Below are positions 1-8,915 of a stretch of DNA of 31,195 bases, in pieces (the stretch's first letter is position 1; each line of letters starts with the position of its first letter). The position numbers and the translations under genes are program-made. The notes beneath the pieces are model-generated. The model made no database searches, had not been told where the DNA came from, and saw only the letters and a program-made list of their open reading frames with translations. Source of the stretch: Euplotes aediculatus (lineage: Eukaryota > Ciliophora > Spirotrichea > Euplotida > Euplotidae); NCBI GenBank assembly GCA_030463445.1, contig JAQGFW010011563.1:1-31195 (forward strand), read 5' to 3'.

Positions 1-68
1 TTGCTGGAGAAATAAATACACTGGTTATATCTGCTTTCAGATGCTTTCACGCATCAAAGATAATAGCA

Positions 69-88
69 TTATTTGTATATGCAAATAA
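69..88. promoter_or_regulatory. Imperfect palindrome upstream of ruvB
   Basis: Inverted repeat with 7-base arms TTATTTG and CAAATAA around a 6-base centre. The TTTG in its left arm (72-75) lies 23 bases before TAATATTG (99-106), a one-mismatch copy of the Bacteroidota -7 box TAnnTTTG. The palindrome may therefore overlap the -33 part of the ruvB promoter. An operator is possible, but no regulator can be named. Confidence 0.3.
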
Positions 89-109
89 ATATTTTAGTTA
101 ATATTGAGC

Positions 110-1150
110 ATGGGCAATCCATTATTAGATCCGGGTTCCAATCCGATAGGTTCTGCGGAAAAAGAGTTTGAAAACAGTTTGCGGCCCCGGGAGATTGATG
201 ATTTCGCCGGACAGGCGCAGATCATAGAGAACCTGAAGATATTCATCAAAGCAGCTAAAATCCGGGGAGAAGCCCTGGATCATGTATTGTTTCATGGTCC
301 GCCAGGTTTGGGTAAAACAACACTTTCCAGAATTGTAGCCAATGAAATGGGGGTGCAGATTCGGGAGACATCCGGACCAGTTATTGAAAAGCCTGCTGAT
401 CTGGCCGGGCTGCTTACGAATCTCGAACCCAATGATGTGTTGTTTATTGATGAGATCCATCGCCTGAGTACGGTAGTGGAGGAGTATTTATATGCGGCAA
501 TGGAGGATTACCGGATCGATATCATGATCGATAGCGGTCCAAATGCCCGCAGCATACAGATCAACCTCAATCCATTCACGCTGATTGGTGCTACCACCAG
601 AAGTGGTTTGCTAACTGCTCCTTTGTTAAGCCGATTCGCCATCAAATCGCGCCTGGAATATTACAATGCAGGCATACTGGAGAAAATTATTCGTCGTTCT
701 GCGGCTTTATTGAATGCTCCAATTACCGGAGATTCAGCTGCTGAAATTGCCCGCCGAAGCAGAGGCACCCCTAGAATTGCAAATGGTTTGCTGCGCCGCG
801 TACGTGATTTCGCCATGGTTTTAAATGATGGACAGCTTGATTTAGGCATCACCCAGCATGCACTTAAAGCCCTGAATGTGGATGAACATGGATTGGATGA
901 GATGGACAACCGGATTTTATCCACCATCATTGATAAGTTTAAAGGAGGTCCGGTTGGCATCACCACCATTGCTACGGCAGTGGGAGAGGAAGCTGGAACC
1001 CTGGAGGAAGTTTACGAGCCTTTTTTAATTCAGGAAGGCTTTCTGCAACGTACCCCCCGGGGAAGGGAAGCAACAGCCAAAGCATATGAACACCTGGGAA
1101 AGCAACCCCGTTCGGGTCACTCTCCAGGTTTGTTTGATTCATTTGTGTAA
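110..1150 (+). CDS. ruvB: Holliday junction branch migration ATPase RuvB
   Basis: RuvB is the hexameric AAA+ motor that drives branch migration of Holliday junctions with RuvA, ahead of RuvC cleavage, in the cytoplasm. The 346-residue product has the family's usual length. Walker A GPPGLGKT is at about residues 63-70, Walker B is FIDEIHR, the sensor region contains GATTR, and LLSRF follows. The C-terminal winged-helix DNA-binding domain has the typical [10 protein letters not shown] and RTPRGR segments. I chose the ATG at 110; a TTG at 104 is in frame, but the ATG start matches the usual short N-terminus. It ends 4 bases before the convergent stop of the response regulator, with no clear terminator between them. 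ruvA and ruvC are not in the window. Identification is very secure. Confidence 0.97.
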   Translation: MGNPLLDPGSNPIGSAEKEFENSLRPREIDDFAGQAQIIENLKIFIKAAKIRGEALDHVLFHGPPGLGKTTLSRIVANEMGVQIRETSGPVIEKPADLAGLLTNLEPNDVLFIDEIHRLSTVVEEYLYAAMEDYRIDIMIDSGPNARSIQINLNPFTLIGATTRSGLLTAPLLSRFAIKSRLEYYNAGILEKIIRRSAALLNAPITGDSAAEIARRSRGTPRIANGLLRRVRDFAMVLNDGQLDLGITQHALKALNVDEHGLDEMDNRILSTIIDKFKGGPVGITTIATAVGEEAGTLEEVYEPFLIQEGFLQRTPRGREATAKAYEHLGKQPRSGHSPGLFDSFV

Positions 1151-1154
1151 AGGC

Positions 1155-1868
1155 TTATTGCGCAGGTGTTGGCACCACGAGGCGGAATCCATTTCCGTGA
1201 ATGTTCACGATTTCGATACTGGTGTCTTCTTTCAGGTATTTCCGCAGTTTTGCGATATACACGTCCATGCTCCGGCCATTGAAATAAGTATCGCTGCCCC
1301 AGATTTTTTTCAGTGCCTGCTCACGCGGTAACAGGTCATTCATGTGCTCGCAAAGCATTTTAAGCAACTCATTCTCCTTGGGAGATAAGGTTTGCGTTTG
1401 ACCGCTATGCGTCAGCTCACGTAGCTTCGGATTGAAATGGAAACCACCCAGGTCAAATTCCTTGTTCTCGTTTTCCTTATTCAGTTCCTCGTTGCGCTTG
1501 AGGATCGCTTTTATCTTGAGCAACAGCACTTCGCTGTCGAACGGTTTGGTGATATAGTCGTCGGCACCCAGTTTGTAACCCTGGATGATATCTTCCTTCA
1601 TAGTTTTGGCACTCAGGAAAAACAGGGGTACATCTGGGTCGATATCCCGGATTTCTTCAGCAAGGCTGAATCCGTCCATATTGGGCATCATTACGTCCAG
1701 CAGGCAGAGGTCAAATTTTTCCCGCTGAAAGGCTGCAAGTCCAAGGCGGCCATCGCGTTCCAGCACCACATCAAAATCATTCAATTCGAGGTAATTCTTC
1801 AACACCAGTCCCAGATTCTGATCGTCTTCACACAAGAGTATTCTAGCTTTCTTTTCTTCCATGATCAT
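1155..1868 (-). CDS. OmpR/PhoB-family response regulator
   Basis: DNA-binding response regulator of a two-component system. The receiver domain occupies about residues 9-122, with the acidic pair in LLCEDDQ, phosphorylatable Asp in LLDVMMP at residue 58 (56 if the second ATG is used), the LSAKT switch Thr/Ser region, and Lys in ITKPFD. The C-terminal winged helix (about 140-235) contains LSPKENELL, RSMDVYIAKLRKYL and the wing IHGNGFRLV. This is the usual OmpR-type length, and it resembles Bacteroidota RprY-type regulators. An in-frame ATG also exists at 1976, but it would add 36 residues unlike the family, so I place the start at 1868, or equally at 1862. No histidine kinase lies beside it; its partner must be elsewhere. 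It is transcribed away from the 2035 gene. Confidence 0.9.
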   Translation of the reverse strand: MIMEEKKARILLCEDDQNLGLVLKNYLELNDFDVVLERDGRLGLAAFQREKFDLCLLDVMMPNMDGFSLAEEIRDIDPDVPLFFLSAKTMKEDIIQGYKLGADDYITKPFDSEVLLLKIKAILKRNEELNKENENKEFDLGGFHFNPKLRELTHSGQTQTLSPKENELLKMLCEHMNDLLPREQALKKIWGSDTYFNGRSMDVYIAKLRKYLKEDTSIEIVNIHGNGFRLVVPTPAQ

Positions 1869-1970
1869 TGATTTATGAGTTAATAATAAAATTAATTCAT
1901 TTTCAGCCGGTAGCCAAAGGGGATAAGATTTTGTTAAATGGCTGATTGCAGGCCTTTTACCCGAAAAATG

Positions 1971-1982
1971 GGGCAATTGCCC
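1971..1982. promoter_or_regulatory. Perfect 12-base palindrome in divergent spacer
   Basis: GGGCAATTGCCC is a perfect dyad in the 166-base spacer between the divergent response regulator (1868, -) and exported-protein gene (2035, +). It lies about 25 bases before the -7 box at 2008-2015. It is a candidate operator; chance occurrence cannot be excluded. Confidence 0.3.
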
Positions 1983-2007
1983 TATTTCAAAGGCTGGAAG
2001 GCAGCGG

Positions 2008-2015
2008 TAAGTTTG
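2008..2015 (+). promoter_or_regulatory. Predicted -7 promoter box for the 2035 cluster
   Basis: TAAGTTTG is an exact match to the Bacteroidota -7 consensus TAnnTTTG. A near -33 element, TTTC at 1985-1988, lies 19 bases upstream. A start at about 2021 would give a leader of some 14 bases before the ATG at 2035. Confidence 0.5.
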
Positions 2016-2034
2016 TATCCAAACAATCAGATCT

Positions 2035-3153
2035 ATGAAAACATCTCAGTTTCTGCTATTGATTTTATGTATTGGTTTTTCCAGGGTGCAGGGTCAAACA
2101 TTGGGTGAGTTTTCTCCCAAAGAAGACAGGGGTACTTATGGCCCGCGAAAATTCAAGTCGAAGGAAGTATATATTGCGAATTTTTCCGTCAATTTTCAAT
2201 TGTACAATCTAAAAACAAGTTCCACAAAAGGCGGCTTTTCAAATGGAATGTTGTCTGGGAAAACGAAAGCCTCATTGGCAGTTGGTATGGATATACCTGC
2301 AGCTACTCTTCAGCAAATAACAGATGAGGCCTATCAGCAGTTTGTTGCGGATCTGAAAGCAAAAGGGTTTACCGTATTAAATGGTGATGCGGCAGCCAAC
2401 ACAAAATATTACGAAGGCTACCAGCGGTTTGACAATATGGAAATGAGTTTATCAGAAGCTCCCGGCATGGTAACCGTTTATCCCTCCAATACAGTTTTCT
2501 TCGTCAAAGGATTCAATAAAAACGGTCAGATTAAACGCGAAGGAATGTTCAGTTTTGTTGGCATAGGTGATCGGAGTGATGTAATTAGTACCTATCCCAA
2601 ATTGTCGCAGGACTTAAATGACGCAACAATTATTAATGCTGATTTTTTTGTGCTGTTTCTGGATGTCAAAAAACCCTATCAGGGAGATGGAGCACATATT
2701 GTAGCAAATACTGATTTGCGATTGAGTGCTGATGGTCATGTAGACAGCAGGGTTGCCAGGAATACCGATTCTAAAAGTGTTACAAATAAATTGGGTTTGA
2801 CCTCACCTGGCTCCAAGGAAGTTACAGTAACTACCATTACTTCCATTGATTTTGTTTCCGGGAGAAATAAAATCGGAGGTTCTCCTTATGGCACTTATAC
2901 GGGTATCCTGAAAAAAGACTTACCCATTAATGAGGTAATCGGAAAAGAGAAGATTCAGTCCTATGCGAAAAGCGATAATGATTTCATAGGCGCTGAAACG
3001 GCATTTGGAAAGATGTATCGGGCGGATAATATATCTGTTCAAAACACTGCACTTATTAAGGCGGATGCAGCAAAATACCAGTCCGGAGTAACCCAGGCAC
3101 TTACTACTTTTTTAAAACATCATGTGAATGAGTTCAAGACCAAGTTTTTTTGA
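2035..3153 (+). CDS. Exported protein of unknown function (372 aa)
   Basis: I do not recognise the family. The N-terminus is a signal peptide: Lys near the start, hydrophobic core LLLILCIGFS, and likely cleavage near residues 20-21 (QG-QT). The mature part is about 350 residues with no other membrane segment. It contains a KSKEVYIANFSVNFQLY strand-like stretch, a helix-like region around residues 85-115, and a second beta-rich half. No lipobox Cys and no type IX C-terminal signal are apparent. It heads a run of co-directional genes: the next gene starts 26 bases before its stop, which argues for translational coupling with the MORN protein. Periplasmic or surface localisation is inferred from the signal peptide only. 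Confidence 0.8.
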   Translation: MKTSQFLLLILCIGFSRVQGQTLGEFSPKEDRGTYGPRKFKSKEVYIANFSVNFQLYNLKTSSTKGGFSNGMLSGKTKASLAVGMDIPAATLQQITDEAYQQFVADLKAKGFTVLNGDAAANTKYYEGYQRFDNMEMSLSEAPGMVTVYPSNTVFFVKGFNKNGQIKREGMFSFVGIGDRSDVISTYPKLSQDLNDATIINADFFVLFLDVKKPYQGDGAHIVANTDLRLSADGHVDSRVARNTDSKSVTNKLGLTSPGSKEVTVTTITSIDFVSGRNKIGGSPYGTYTGILKKDLPINEVIGKEKIQSYAKSDNDFIGAETAFGKMYRADNISVQNTALIKADAAKYQSGVTQALTTFLKHHVNEFKTKFF

Positions 3154-5593
3154 GAGGATTGTCAGGCTGGCAACAACTACAGTACTCTTTCTTTTGTGTG
3201 CTGGTGCAGTTCAGGCACAACGCATAGATTTCGAAAATGCACCGCTGAATCCGGTTGCGTTCCGATATAAGCTATCACATTTTAACCTGAAGGGTTCGGT
3301 TTATGCGCATGGAAACAGGGTGTTTTCCAGGGAAGGGAACCTGGTTTATGAAAACAGTCTGGGTCGGGGTTTGCATTACGTGTACCAGGATGGTAAACTC
3401 CGCACGGATACAGATGGAAATTTGTATGAATTTGATAACCAGGGATTCCTTACAAAAAAAACTTTTGCTTCTTCAGGCATTCAGTCAGTTGTCTTTGCCT
3501 ATAATACCAGGGGGCTGCTTGTTAGCGAAAAGTCTACGACAGGATATACTGCCTACTATACCTACGATGAAAAAAACAGGTTAATAAAAAGTAGTACCGG
3601 TGGTGGTGTACGGGAATATGCCTATCAGCAAAACGGTGAGCAGCTTACTGTAACGATTAAAGATCATACCAAAACTCCCATAGCTGTCAGCACTCAGGTT
3701 TACAAAAAAGGGATTGAAATCGGGAGGGATGGCCGGCTTTTTTCAATTCAATATGATCCGAAGGGAAATCGAATTGAGTATAACAAGAATATTTATCATG
3801 AGGATTTAGCCAACCGCCGGATAGAACTGTCAATGGTATATAAAAAGCCAACAATGGCATCTATTGATCCGATGTTTGATTGCACCTTTTATGTCAATGG
3901 GGTAGAATCCAGATTTTTATATGCGAAACTGCTCGATTCAAACAGGATGCTGGTTTACAATCCGTTTGATGAGCAGTACTATAGTATTGAAGATGCAATA
4001 AATCAGTCTAAGTCGGGGGAAAAGCAAATATTCGAAAAGGTTGCTGTTGCTAGCCCCTACTATATCCGGAAAGCAGCCAATATGTATACTTTCTGCTACA
4101 ACGGAGCAGATTTGTCCAATAGTATTTACCTGCGTAAGAATGCCCTGGTTATTTCAAATATTCCTTTCTTTTTTGTTTATGACAAAAGCCTGAATATGAC
4201 ATTCGTTGGTGGAACGGATGATAAAAGGCCGGCAGGTTTGCACCCGGTTCAGCATTTTTCACCTGGAAATAACCTGCTTTATTTCAAATATGAAGACAGG
4301 CATATTATTATTTATGAAGGCCAGAATATGGCAAAGATCCACCCTGAATATAAGTTAGTTGATCATAAATCCGGCAACGCTTTCCTGGTTAATGAAAAAA
4401 ATGTTCCGATTTATTGTTTTCCCGATGCAGCGAAGGAAATACCCCTGAAAGCCTATGCCGGGCGTACCTATAATCCGGATACTGACGGCTATGAATTAAC
4501 AACATCTTCAGCACAACCACCGAGTCAGTCGGCCGGTCCGGTTACGAACAGCGTCACCAAAACCAATACCTGTATTTCCGGTGATTGTCAAAATGGCTTT
4601 GGAAGCAGAAAGGGATCCATGTCAACCTATGAAGGGTTCTTTAAAGGCGGTGAACCGACGGGTTTGGGATATCAGGATCTGGGAAGCCTGGGCTATTATT
4701 ACGGCAATTTTAAAATGGGCGAGTTTGATGGATTTGGCATGTTTACCTGGCGCGAAAGTGGAAATTATTACATAGGGCAATGGAAGAATAATAAAATGCA
4801 TGGCTACGGATACATAAAAAAAGGTGGAACTATCCTGAATGCCGGTTATTTTAACAATGGTATTCTGGAGCGAAAAATGCTTTCTGCATCATTCCTGAAT
4901 AAACAATGGAATGGCAATTGTATCGGCGATTGTGAAAATGGATTTGGGTACTATAAGTATAGCGATGGCAGCATTTATGTTGGGTTTTTTACGGGTAAGA
5001 AACCGAATTATGTAGGAGCGTATACATTCCGGGATGGGAGTTCATACATCGGGGAATGGGTATATGGGAAACGAAATTTCCAGGGATTTGAAAGTTATGC
5101 CGACGGAACATCGTACAGAGGGGAGTTTCTGGAGGGTAAACGAAATGGAGAAGGTGTATTATACAATAAATCCGGTAAGGTTATCAGTAAAGGAAATTGG
5201 ATACAGGGAAAACTCGCTGAAGCAAATAAAGTGGTAACCGGGTCAGTACCAGCTAAACTGGATTCTTTTGAGCCGGATGAAACGATTCCGATGGAGCTTG
5301 CTTCCAGTATGAAAGCATATAAATCCGGAACGCAGCAGCTTAAACTATATGTCGAAAACCTGGATGCGAAATGGACCCGTAAATTTTCCAGTGAGGAAGA
5401 AGTTGCTGTTAACTATGCCGCATTGCTTCAGGCTATTTACAAGATTGAGCAACCTGCAGCATTCGAATTCATGATGCGGCTCGACAGGAACAGGACAAGG
5501 GCTGTATTGGTTAAGTTGCCTGAAGATATGCGTACTTATTTAAGAAAAAAAGCGCAGGAAAAAATTGAGAAATACAAGAGTTCCTCCAATTAA
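3128..5593 (+). CDS. Exported RHS/YD-like and MORN-repeat protein (821 aa)
   Basis: A large exported protein in three parts. A signal peptide ends near AVQA-Q at residues 30-31. The N-terminal half has degenerate RHS/YD-like repeats (for example YTYDEKNRLI, VFAYNTRGLLV, FDNQGFLTKK at roughly residues 80-180). From about 480 to 705 there are some seven MORN-type units (YxGxW/F-xxG-xxxGxG), such as YIGQWKNNKMHGYGY and YRGEFLEGKRNGEGV. Two copies of a C-x(1-2)-GDC-x-NGFG motif, near residues 482 and 597, each open a MORN block. The last 110 residues look helical and charged. MORN repeats often mediate membrane or protein contacts, but the role here is unknown. It overlaps the upstream gene by 26 bases and is followed after 11 bases by the next gene. 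Confidence 0.85.
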   Translation: MSSRPSFFERIVRLATTTVLFLLCAGAVQAQRIDFENAPLNPVAFRYKLSHFNLKGSVYAHGNRVFSREGNLVYENSLGRGLHYVYQDGKLRTDTDGNLYEFDNQGFLTKKTFASSGIQSVVFAYNTRGLLVSEKSTTGYTAYYTYDEKNRLIKSSTGGGVREYAYQQNGEQLTVTIKDHTKTPIAVSTQVYKKGIEIGRDGRLFSIQYDPKGNRIEYNKNIYHEDLANRRIELSMVYKKPTMASIDPMFDCTFYVNGVESRFLYAKLLDSNRMLVYNPFDEQYYSIEDAINQSKSGEKQIFEKVAVASPYYIRKAANMYTFCYNGADLSNSIYLRKNALVISNIPFFFVYDKSLNMTFVGGTDDKRPAGLHPVQHFSPGNNLLYFKYEDRHIIIYEGQNMAKIHPEYKLVDHKSGNAFLVNEKNVPIYCFPDAAKEIPLKAYAGRTYNPDTDGYELTTSSAQPPSQSAGPVTNSVTKTNTCISGDCQNGFGSRKGSMSTYEGFFKGGEPTGLGYQDLGSLGYYYGNFKMGEFDGFGMFTWRESGNYYIGQWKNNKMHGYGYIKKGGTILNAGYFNNGILERKMLSASFLNKQWNGNCIGDCENGFGYYKYSDGSIYVGFFTGKKPNYVGAYTFRDGSSYIGEWVYGKRNFQGFESYADGTSYRGEFLEGKRNGEGVLYNKSGKVISKGNWIQGKLAEANKVVTGSVPAKLDSFEPDETIPMELASSMKAYKSGTQQLKLYVENLDAKWTRKFSSEEEVAVNYAALLQAIYKIEQPAAFEFMMRLDRNRTRAVLVKLPEDMRTYLRKKAQEKIEKYKSSSN

Positions 5594-5604
5594 CAACAAA
5601 CAGG

Positions 5605-6645
5605 ATGCGCTTTCTGAATTCCTTTTTAATAAGACTGATACTGGGAATATATTTTTTATTTCCGGATCAAATAGTGTTGGCCAATGCAGCCCAGCCAGGT
5701 GTTTGGAATGCAGGCGGAGCTGCTTTTGTTATGTTGTATCCTGAAGACAGTTCAGTTTTCAGAAAGATACAAATGAAGAATGAATCAATTTTTATTCAGT
5801 TGTATAACGGGTTTTCCGTAGTAAAAGGGGCGTATTTATTTTCAAACACTACCAATGAGGAATTGCGTTTTAAAATGGGATATCCTACCAACGGCATCTA
5901 TAATGGCGGCGATATCCTGCTGAACCAGGTACTAGTGGATTCCCTCAATTATTTTAAAATAAAAGCGGATGTGCAATGGCTTACTGTTGAACGCAGAAAT
6001 ATTGACAAGAGTGATAATTTCACCTTATTTGATAATAGCTGGCATGTTTGGGAAATGAGTTTCAAGCCTGGCGAAAGCCGACAGGTGGAAGTTTATTTTA
6101 TAGTGAAGACCAACAATGCAAAGCTCGTTTCCGGGTATAATCAGTCGCGGAAAAACGCATTTATATATTTATTGGAGAGCGGTTCTGTTTGGAAGCAGCC
6201 TATTGATACAGCCCGCTTTTATATCCAGCTTCTGGATGGGTTGACTACTGCCGATTTAAATGGTATTTCAAAGGAGTTTGATTTTAAAATAAGTGATATC
6301 AATCAATTACTGGTTGGATTAAAAACGGATTTATCGCCAACTCCTAACGATAATTTAGTGATAGTTTATGGTAATAAATTACTGGATTTTGATTTTGGAA
6401 CGGTGACACTCAATCATAAAAATCTATTTGAAAAAATTGAACGATTTTCCAGTCTCCCATTTGAAACCCTCACTTATACTGCATTTACACCACCTGCTTT
6501 GGCTTTTGGAGAAAAGGATACCATAACAGGATTGCAAAATGCACTGGAGTATTTCGTTTTATATGCACCGGCGTTAATTAGTCTGCTTTCTCTGCTGATT
6601 TTTATGTGGGCGCTTTTCTATTGGAGAAAGATCAGAAAACAATAA
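5605..6645 (+). CDS. Exported protein with C-terminal membrane anchor (346 aa)
   Basis: Not recognised. An N-terminal signal sequence (hydrophobic FLIRLILGIYFLF, possible cleavage after VLANA) is followed by about 270 residues rich in alternating hydrophobic and polar positions, suggesting a beta-sandwich. A single strong transmembrane helix follows at about 318-340 (LYAPALISLLSLLIFMWALF), then a short basic tail WRKIRKQ. The expected topology is a periplasmic domain anchored in the inner membrane with a tiny cytoplasmic tail. The pattern of a paired-strand domain just after the signal (QLYNGFSVVKGAYLF) loosely recalls DUF4424-type exported domains, but I would not assign it. Only 4 bases separate its stop from the next gene, so they are probably co-translated. 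Confidence 0.75.
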   Translation: MRFLNSFLIRLILGIYFLFPDQIVLANAAQPGVWNAGGAAFVMLYPEDSSVFRKIQMKNESIFIQLYNGFSVVKGAYLFSNTTNEELRFKMGYPTNGIYNGGDILLNQVLVDSLNYFKIKADVQWLTVERRNIDKSDNFTLFDNSWHVWEMSFKPGESRQVEVYFIVKTNNAKLVSGYNQSRKNAFIYLLESGSVWKQPIDTARFYIQLLDGLTTADLNGISKEFDFKISDINQLLVGLKTDLSPTPNDNLVIVYGNKLLDFDFGTVTLNHKNLFEKIERFSSLPFETLTYTAFTPPALAFGEKDTITGLQNALEYFVLYAPALISLLSLLIFMWALFYWRKIRKQ

Positions 6646-6649
6646 AATC

Positions 6650-6967
6650 ATGATAGCACTTGCATTGTTTTTTATATTTCTGATCGGTTTATTGCTGCTA
6701 TGCATCCCCTTGTTTCTGATGTATTGTAAAACTTTTCTTGCCTTGTCTGCTTCTAAAGAAAGCCATCAGCAGCTTGTGAAGAGCCGGCAACACGAAATAG
6801 ATGTAGTGAAAACAAGCATGAATGATCGGATCTCAGACAATTGGGATAAAATCTGGTTAGAATGGACTAGGAATAAAACGGATAAGGATACTATAGAAAG
6901 CAGGCATGTAAATCTTGTGAACGAACTTCGGATTTATGTGCAATCCATTTTACAACTATTGAAATAA
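6650..6967 (+). CDS. Small membrane protein with helical tail (105 aa)
   Basis: Not recognised. Residues 2-30 form one long or two closely packed hydrophobic segments (IALALFFIFLIGLLLLCIPLFLM). They are followed by a charged, helix-prone tail of about 70 residues with RSRQHEID-like character and no Cys pairs or motif. It starts 4 bases after the preceding membrane-anchored protein, so a joint complex is plausible. The next gene, a sensor kinase, starts about 93 bases later, which leaves room for a separate promoter, although I see no good TAnnTTTG box there. Function unknown. Confidence 0.65.
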   Translation: MIALALFFIFLIGLLLLCIPLFLMYCKTFLALSASKESHQQLVKSRQHEIDVVKTSMNDRISDNWDKIWLEWTRNKTDKDTIESRHVNLVNELRIYVQSILQLLK

Positions 6968-7060
6968 GAGGTTGAAATAGTTTAATTTATTATTTATATT
7001 TCATCTTTTTAAAGCCTGTTATCGCATTTGGTAACGGATCTGTAAAAAGTGGTAATAAAT

Positions 7061-8908
7061 ATGAATGCTGGTAAGTTAGTCCTCTTTTTTTTCTTATTGT
7101 TCAACAATATTGCATACGCACAAAATGGTAGTTCAGTTGATAGTATAAAGCAGGCGGTTGTAAAGGAGGCTGACTATCAGGCAGGCATTGGACTTCTGCA
7201 AAATCACTTAACTAAGATATATCTCACTCAATACCAGGCTACGATTGATCTTGCCGGATTTGGGTATCTGCTGGCTGAAAAGCAGAAAGATTCCGTACAT
7301 ATGGGAGATTTCCTGCGGTTCATTGGTAATGCCTATGGGCGATTAGGTAATATTGACAGTTCAACTGCTTATTACTACAAAGCACTTGAAAAGCTGGAAA
7401 AAATTGATAATCCGGACAAACTTGGTTTGCTATACGACGATATGGCAAGAATGTACCGGAAATTAAGACAACCTAAGAGAGCGCTTGAGTTCTATGATAA
7501 AGCGTTGGCGCTGTATGTGGCTGAAAATAATCTGGAAGGAATAGCGCGGATTAATAATGAAAGTGGGGTTGTGTTTAGGGACGAGGGCAATTATGAGGAA
7601 GCAAATAAGCGATTTACTACCTCGTTGGAAATACAGCGCAAACGAAATGATTCCACCGGAATAGGCTACTCACTGGAATTTCTTGGGTACAATCAACTCC
7701 TGATTAAAAATTATACAAGGGCAGAAGCGTATTTGAAACAGGCCCTTGAATATCGTAAAGCATTGAAGGATGATTTTGCTTTAATGTTGAATTATACTGC
7801 TTTGGGAGAGTATTACAAGGAAGTTGGCCAACCCGGACTTTCAAACGACTTTTTTCGAAAAAGTAATGCGGTGGCGGTGAAGATCAATTTTGCTGATATT
7901 CAAAAATATAATTTTGATCAGATTACGATGAATTACGAGGCATTGGGGGATTATAAAAATGCTTTCCAAAGTTTAAAATCATATAATCAGATTAATGATA
8001 GTTTATACAATGCCAAAAAAATGAAAGACGTGGAGGAGATTTCAGCAAAATATGAAACTGCTGAAAAGGAGAATCAGATTCTTGTTCAGCGGGCAAAATT
8101 AACTGAGAATGAACTGCGGATCAAAAGCCGGAATTTGTGGATTTTTGGATTATCCGCACTTGCTGTAACGCTTTCATTAATCGGATTTCTTTTGTACAAA
8201 CAGCAGGTATTGAAGAATCTGAAACAGCAGCAGGACAGTGAAATTCAGTTGGCAGTAGAAAAAATTGAAAGCCAGCATAAGCTCCAGGAACAGCGGTTAC
8301 TGATATCAAGAGATTTGCATGATAATATCGGGGCGCAGTTAAGTTTTATTATTTCTACCATTGAGACGATCAGGTATCATGTTAATGACAAGGATGGATC
8401 TGTATCTGGACAGTTGTCCGCTATCAGTTCCTTTGCAAAGGAAACGATCCAGGAGTTACGGGATACTGTTTGGGCTATGAATAAAGCCGGTATCAGTATC
8501 ACTGATTTACACAGCAGGATTATGAATTTTATTGAACGTATCAATCAGTCGCCAATAAATTGTACTGTCAGTTTGCAGGTTGATGACGAGGTTTGGGAGG
8601 CAGGCTTGTTTTCGGGTATAGACGGACTTAATATCTTCCGGATAATTCAGGAAGCAACCAATAACGCCCTCAAATATTCGGGCGCTGATAAAATATCGAT
8701 TAAAATATGCTCTGCCGGTACAAGAACACTGTTTTTTATTTCAGATAATGGCAAAGGGTTTGTGGAAGAGGAGGTTGAAGCTGGAAACGGTCTTTATAAT
8801 ATGCGGAAGCGTTCCCTGGAATTGGGTGAAGAGCTGAGGCTAAGTTCACATCCTGACAAAGGAACTTCTATTGAATTTAGTGCTATTGGAAATTCTAAAA
8901 ATGTATAA
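7061..8908 (+). CDS. TPR-containing sensor histidine kinase, HisKA_3 type
   Basis: Membrane sensor kinase of the NarL/DesK class. It has a signal peptide ending IAYA-Q (about residue 21), then a periplasmic TPR region over about 60-330 (units such as GRLGNIDSSTAYYYKALEK and YDDMARMYRKLRQPKRALEF). A coiled region precedes one transmembrane helix at about 360-380 (LWIFGLSALAVTLSLIGFLL). The dimerisation/phosphoacceptor segment RDLHDNIGAQLS carries His420. The HATPase domain has N-box EATNNALKYS, G1 SDNGKGF and G2 GNGLYNM. The 615-residue length is usual for Bacteroidota TPR kinases. I chose the ATG at 7061 because the signal peptide begins there; GTG 7049 is an in-frame alternative. It overlaps or abuts the cognate regulator downstream. 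Confidence 0.92.
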   Translation: MNAGKLVLFFFLLFNNIAYAQNGSSVDSIKQAVVKEADYQAGIGLLQNHLTKIYLTQYQATIDLAGFGYLLAEKQKDSVHMGDFLRFIGNAYGRLGNIDSSTAYYYKALEKLEKIDNPDKLGLLYDDMARMYRKLRQPKRALEFYDKALALYVAENNLEGIARINNESGVVFRDEGNYEEANKRFTTSLEIQRKRNDSTGIGYSLEFLGYNQLLIKNYTRAEAYLKQALEYRKALKDDFALMLNYTALGEYYKEVGQPGLSNDFFRKSNAVAVKINFADIQKYNFDQITMNYEALGDYKNAFQSLKSYNQINDSLYNAKKMKDVEEISAKYETAEKENQILVQRAKLTENELRIKSRNLWIFGLSALAVTLSLIGFLLYKQQVLKNLKQQQDSEIQLAVEKIESQHKLQEQRLLISRDLHDNIGAQLSFIISTIETIRYHVNDKDGSVSGQLSAISSFAKETIQELRDTVWAMNKAGISITDLHSRIMNFIERINQSPINCTVSLQVDDEVWEAGLFSGIDGLNIFRIIQEATNNALKYSGADKISIKICSAGTRTLFFISDNGKGFVEEEVEAGNGLYNMRKRSLELGEELRLSSHPDKGTSIEFSAIGNSKNV

Positions 8909-8915
8909 GCAGGGT

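Noticed and set aside
1155-1976. Long form of the OmpR regulator starting at 1976
   Set aside because: The extra 36 residues are unlike the family and lie in the divergent intergenic region with the palindrome.
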